Shown: in pieces, positions 62,052 to 64,000 of the stretch
How positions within the stretch are numbered: position 1 is the first letter of the stretch
Layout: each line of letters begins with the position of its first letter
NCBI GenBank assembly: GCA_964399465.1
Contig: CAYNRA010000002.1
Coordinates: forward strand, 1-64,000
From: CAYNRA01 sp964399465
GTDB lineage: Bacteria; Bacteroidota; Bacteroidia; Cytophagales; Spirosomataceae
Length of the DNA stretch: 64,000 nucleotides
Direction of reading: 5' to 3'
Notes under the pieces: generated by a model
Told to the model about the DNA's origin: nothing
Databases searched by the model: none
The model's input: only the letters and a program-made list of their open reading frames with translations
Made by a program: the position numbers and the translations under genes

Positions 62052-62717
62052 ATGAAAACAATCTACTTCCTTTTACTTATTGCTCTTTCAACAGCTACAC
62101 TCGGGCAAAATCAGATGGTCAAGAATGGCGAGGGCAACGCGCTTATTTCTATTCGTTATACGGGCATTACGGGCAGTCCCTACTTGCAAGAAAACTTCAC
62201 GCAAGCCGTGGTGGTTTCTTCGCGCAATGGCAAATCTTACACGTACAACCAGGCACGTTTCGACGCACACAAAAATCAACTCGAATACCTCGACGCAACC
62301 AATAAATTACTCAGTTTAGACTACAGCCAAATCACTGAATTTAAGCTAGATAACCGCTTTTTTAAAGCCAATTTTCCAGCCATCGACGACAATACATCAC
62401 GTTTTTTTTACGAAATTCTATACGACGGAGCCACCAAACTCCTCAAAAGTACCAAAGCCAAAATTGTGACAGAAACGGTCTTCGGGAATGTCACTCAGGC
62501 ATCTCGCTTTGAAACAGAAACAGCTTATTTTATTTTCTTGGAAAATAAAATAACAAAACTAAAAAAGAAAAAATCCAGTGTATTGGAAGCCCTCCCAAAG
62601 GCACAAAATGACATTGCCCAGTTCATAGAAGAAAACCATCTGAACGTCTCCAACGAGGCAGATTTAATCAAAATCGTTTCATTTTACGACCAAGAAATAA
62701 GTCCCAAAAATCAGTAA
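62052..62717 (+). CDS. Secreted protein of unknown function
   Basis: This 221-residue protein has a signal peptide ending at TLGQN. The mature part is beta-rich in the first two thirds (GNALISIRYTGITGSPYLQ, RFFYEILYDGATKLLKSTKAKI) and ends in a Lys-rich helical stretch. No Cys is present, and no domain was recognised. It resembles the many short secreted Bacteroidota proteins found next to housekeeping genes. ppk1 begins 185 bp downstream. Confidence 0.75.
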   Translation: MKTIYFLLLIALSTATLGQNQMVKNGEGNALISIRYTGITGSPYLQENFTQAVVVSSRNGKSYTYNQARFDAHKNQLEYLDATNKLLSLDYSQITEFKLDNRFFKANFPAIDDNTSRFFYEILYDGATKLLKSTKAKIVTETVFGNVTQASRFETETAYFIFLENKITKLKKKKSSVLEALPKAQNDIAQFIEENHLNVSNEADLIKIVSFYDQEISPKNQ

Positions 62718-62902
62718 CCGAAATTAGTTAGGATGCTATTTCTTCGGCAAGAATCCCAATAAATCCCATTACCAAAACATTAATTCTCCGTATTTCTCTC
62801 CAAAAAATAACCCAAATTTTGTAGCTTTAGGGCATATACCAAAAGGAAAGTTCTTGGCGTTTTATCAGAGCGTTGCAATACTATTTTATCCACCCGTTCG
62901 CT

Positions 62903-64000
62903 ATGGAACCCAAAAACACCCCCAAAGACCGTAAAGTTGTAAAGAAAATGTTATCACTGTTTGGTGCAAAAAATAAACAACAGAAAGTAGAAACGTACGA
63001 CACTTTCTGGAAACAATACCAGCAAACTATTGAAAAGTCCGACCTCATAAGTCGGGATTTGAGTTGGCTGAAGTTCAATGACCGTGTACTCGACCAAGTA
63101 AAAAAGAAGGATTTATCGCTCATGGAGCGGCTAAAATTCATGGCTATCACGGCTTCGAATTTAGACGAATTTTTTACCATCCGTGTTGGTAGTTTGTATA
63201 ATTACCTGGATTACGGCAAACAGCGCATTGACTATTCTGGACTCAAAGAAACGGCTTTTAAAAAAGTTTTACTCACGTCTATTCGTAAATTTCGGGATGA
63301 GCGCAATGCGATTTTCAAAGAAGAGTTGTGGCCTTTATTTCGTGAGAATGGACTCGATTTGATTTCTTTTCAGGATCTTTCAGAGGAAGAAAAACAAGAA
63401 GTAACTGCCTATTTTGACCATACCATCTACCCAATGCTTACTCCGATGTTGTATGATCAAACCCATGCGTTTCCGATATTATTAGCCAAAAGTCTCATTT
63501 TTGCTGTCGTATCAGACAGTCATCCCTCCAACCCCTTACATCCTACAAACGCAGATACGAAGAAACTCTCGTTTGTACAAATTCCGTCCAATTTACCTCG
63601 TTTTTTCCCGATACGAAGGGACGATATTTGTGCTTTACTGCCCATCGAGGAAATTGTCCGACACCAAATTCACAAACTATATCGTAACATCGAAATTCTG
63701 TCAATCAACTTGTTCCGTATTGTTCGGAACGGTGACTTTACCCTTGAGGAAAGCGATGATATTGAAGCAGATTTTGTGGACGAAATCAAACAGAAAATCA
63801 AGAGCCGGCGCATCGGTCGAGTAGTGCGAATGGAAATCGAAAATGACTTTTCTCCTTGGGTCATGGATATCTTGAAAAACCGGTGGGAAATAGATGAATA
63901 CAATATTTTCGGCAATAATCCACTCATCGATTATACTTGCCTTTGGCAGATTGTTGGTATGCCGGAGTTCCGAACAACAACCAAACAGCAAACGATTCTT
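62903..64000 (+). CDS. ppk1: Polyphosphate kinase 1 (3' partial)
   Basis: The first 366 residues are visible and the frame is still open at the window edge. The enzyme reversibly transfers the terminal phosphate of ATP to polyphosphate. After a Lys-rich N-terminal extension of about 40 residues comes the N domain signature SRDLSWLKFNDRVLDQ and ITASNLDEFFTIRVGSLYN, followed by TIYPMLTPMLYDQTHAFPILL and the head-domain stretch. The catalytic histidines lie beyond the window. The start ATG at 62903 was chosen as the first in-frame Met; it is inferred from the sequence. Confidence 0.93.
   Translation, partial: MEPKNTPKDRKVVKKMLSLFGAKNKQQKVETYDTFWKQYQQTIEKSDLISRDLSWLKFNDRVLDQVKKKDLSLMERLKFMAITASNLDEFFTIRVGSLYNYLDYGKQRIDYSGLKETAFKKVLLTSIRKFRDERNAIFKEELWPLFRENGLDLISFQDLSEEEKQEVTAYFDHTIYPMLTPMLYDQTHAFPILLAKSLIFAVVSDSHPSNPLHPTNADTKKLSFVQIPSNLPRFFPIRRDDICALLPIEEIVRHQIHKLYRNIEILSINLFRIVRNGDFTLEESDDIEADFVDEIKQKIKSRRIGRVVRMEIENDFSPWVMDILKNRWEIDEYNIFGNNPLIDYTCLWQIVGMPEFRTTTKQQTIL

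Overview
The window reads as chromosomal DNA of a member of the Bacteroidota, probably order Cytophagales (a Spirosomataceae/Cytophagaceae-like lineage; genus not determinable by eye). The evidence is a SusC/SusD pair, a GldB gliding lipoprotein, GH97, ASPIC/FG-GAP lipoproteins, promoters of the Bacteroidota TAnnTTTG type, starts without Shine-Dalgarno sequences, and roughly 40% G+C. I saw no transposase, phage gene, CRISPR array, rRNA or classical defence island. Most of the window is ordinary core chromosome with two accessory-looking surface loci.

Layout. 1-1260: two-component pair (NarL/FixJ type), its kinase cut by the window edge. 1386-3817: promoter, TPP riboswitch and a TonB-dependent receptor, a predicted thiamin-uptake unit. 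3900-4625: outer-membrane barrel protein. 9659-4709 (minus): an apparent complete operon gldB - ABC exporter - Fur regulator - engB - ROK sugar kinase. 9706-11830 (minus): Gfo/Idh/MocA oxidoreductase, fabI and tRNA-His. 11958-18073: sbcD-sbcC, a TonB_C/TPR protein and a glycosyltransferase. 18074-30418: mostly enzymes and housekeeping genes (oligopeptidase B, M28 peptidase, comM, collagen-like lipoprotein, MazG-like, pepT, PLPBP, DUF423, SprT-like, ruvX, MoeB-rhodanese, esterase). 30541-32496: a DUF4097 beta-ladder protein and a secreted unknown.

32699-37720 is a polysaccharide-export and modification cluster: Wzm-like permease, Wzt-like ATPase with a C-terminal sugar-binding domain, a GH43-like propeller, a PhyH-type dioxygenase and a GT2 glycosyltransferase. 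37771-40680 encodes a large FAD/Fe-S dehydrogenase. 41007-54925 is a polysaccharide-utilisation-like locus: SusC, SusD, a terminator-like hairpin, a small lipoprotein, a GH97 alpha-glucosidase and two tandem paralogous lipoproteins of about 1100 residues built from FG-GAP/ASPIC repeats.

54983-64000: cysS, a GNAT-like protein, a secreted protein, a D-2-hydroxyacid dehydrogenase, murB-moaD-moaE, a decayed and an intact copy of a small membrane protein in tandem, a secreted unknown and the start of ppk1, cut by the window edge.

No wholly new system is proven. The strongest candidates for follow-up are the SusCD-GH97-ASPIC locus, the riboswitch-controlled receptor, the Wzm/Wzt cluster with its hydroxylase, and a transcription terminator that appears to lie inside the coding sequence of the opposing gene at 58451-58483.
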